Positions 63,764-64,000 of a DNA stretch of 64,000 nucleotides are shown here, piece by piece. The position numbers were made by a program, and so were the translations under genes. Numbering within the stretch: position 1 is the stretch's first letter; each line of letters opens with the position of its first letter. Source of the stretch: Acidobacteriota bacterium (GTDB lineage: Bacteria; Acidobacteriota; Terriglobia; UBA7540); NCBI GenBank assembly GCA_004298155.1, contig SCRD01000017.1, forward strand, positions 62,001 through 126,000. The letters run 5' to 3'. The notes beneath the pieces were generated by a model. It saw only the letters and a program-made list of their open reading frames with translations. It had not been told where the DNA came from and did no database searches.

Positions 63764-64000
63764 TTGGACGAGAGCAGAAGATCCGGGCGATTCGAAAAAC
63801 TCATAGCATCGCCGGCAAAACTGGTTGAATTGGTTGATTACCAGGAAGGCTCAGTCGTGAGCAGGACCCTGATCGATAAGAAATCAGGAACGGTCACCCT
63901 GTTCGCGTTCGACGAAACGCAAGGCTTGAGCGAACACACCGCGCCATACGATGCAACGGTTTGTCTACTGGAAGGTAGCGCAGAGATTCTCATATCGGGC
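63764..64000 (+). CDS. Cupin-domain protein, cut by the window edge
   Basis: GGAGG (63753-63757) lies 6 nt before a TTG at 63764, from which 79 codons stay open to the end of the window. The translation (for example KLVELVDYQEGSVVSRTL, GTVTLFAFDETQGLSEHTAP, DATVCLLEGSAEILISG) is the first half of a cupin, with the first metal-binding motif around LSEHTAPYDA. It is the partner of the cupin at 63289. The C-terminus lies beyond the window. Confidence 0.7.
   Translation, partial: MDESRRSGRFEKLIASPAKLVELVDYQEGSVVSRTLIDKKSGTVTLFAFDETQGLSEHTAPYDATVCLLEGSAEILISG

Overview
The window looks like a chromosomal segment of a Gram-negative bacterium, most likely an Acidobacteriota member. The diderm envelope is indicated by KdsB (Kdo activation), a DUF5916 beta-barrel protein and secreted enzymes. 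The phylum call is an inference from gene content and style: an mre cluster headed by a FecR/Ig-like membrane protein, an RNase E/G with a very large insertion in its S1 domain, a winged-helix regulator paired with a small membrane protein, and GC-rich sequence with many TTG/GTG starts. No rRNA, convincing tRNA, CRISPR array, prophage or insertion sequence was found.

Layout. 0.3-3.1 kb: cytidylate-kinase-like protein, a small unknown protein, an HPF/cold-shock fusion and a phosphoribosyltransferase. 3.1-11.6 kb: a carbohydrate-use locus with a secreted esterase and LacI regulator on the minus strand, then PmoA/DUF6807, Gfo/Idh/MocA oxidoreductase, amidohydrolase, NagB-like deaminase and MFS transporter on the plus strand; LacI-type operator-like palindromes lie in between. 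11.8-17.1 kb: two geranylgeranyl-reductase-like flavoproteins, a YceI protein, a stand-alone ketosynthase and a methyltransferase, probably a small lipid or polyketide pathway. 17.2-27.4 kb, minus strand: FecR/Ig protein, mreB, mreC, mreD, mrdA, rodA and rng (cell elongation plus RNA processing). 27.5-29.5 kb: a PpiD/SurA-like foldase with an excellent promoter. 29.5-35.2 kb: a repeat-rich stretch with REP/BIME-like inverted repeats around a PIN-like protein, small membrane proteins, DUF4173, an UppS paralogue and a winged-helix/membrane-protein operon. 35.4-40.2 kb: cupin, kdsB, an AIR-synthase-like protein, an M28 peptidase interrupted near its end by an amber codon, and an AlbA_2/ATPase protein.

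40.9-48.7 kb is the replication core dnaA-dnaN-gyrB-gyrA, with DnaA-box-like sites clustered between dnaA and dnaN, so the chromosome origin may be here; recF is absent from its usual place. 48.8-54.6 kb: a small membrane protein, larE, a secreted ChbG-like deacetylase, a histone-deacetylase-family protein and the DUF5916 protein. 54.7-62.3 kb, minus strand: glmS, argJ, an unknown membrane-anchored protein, selD, kbl and tdh. The end of the window has a doubtful ORF region and two consecutive cupin genes, the second cut by the window edge.

Most notable observations: selD reads through an in-frame UGA followed at once by a SECIS-like hairpin, so it almost certainly encodes selenocysteine; glmS has Ser where the catalytic N-terminal Cys should be; the M28 peptidase has a premature TAG followed by what looks like its normal C-terminus; the RNase E/G S1 domain is split by about 355 residues; and composite inverted repeats of about 80 bp flank the DUF4173 gene.
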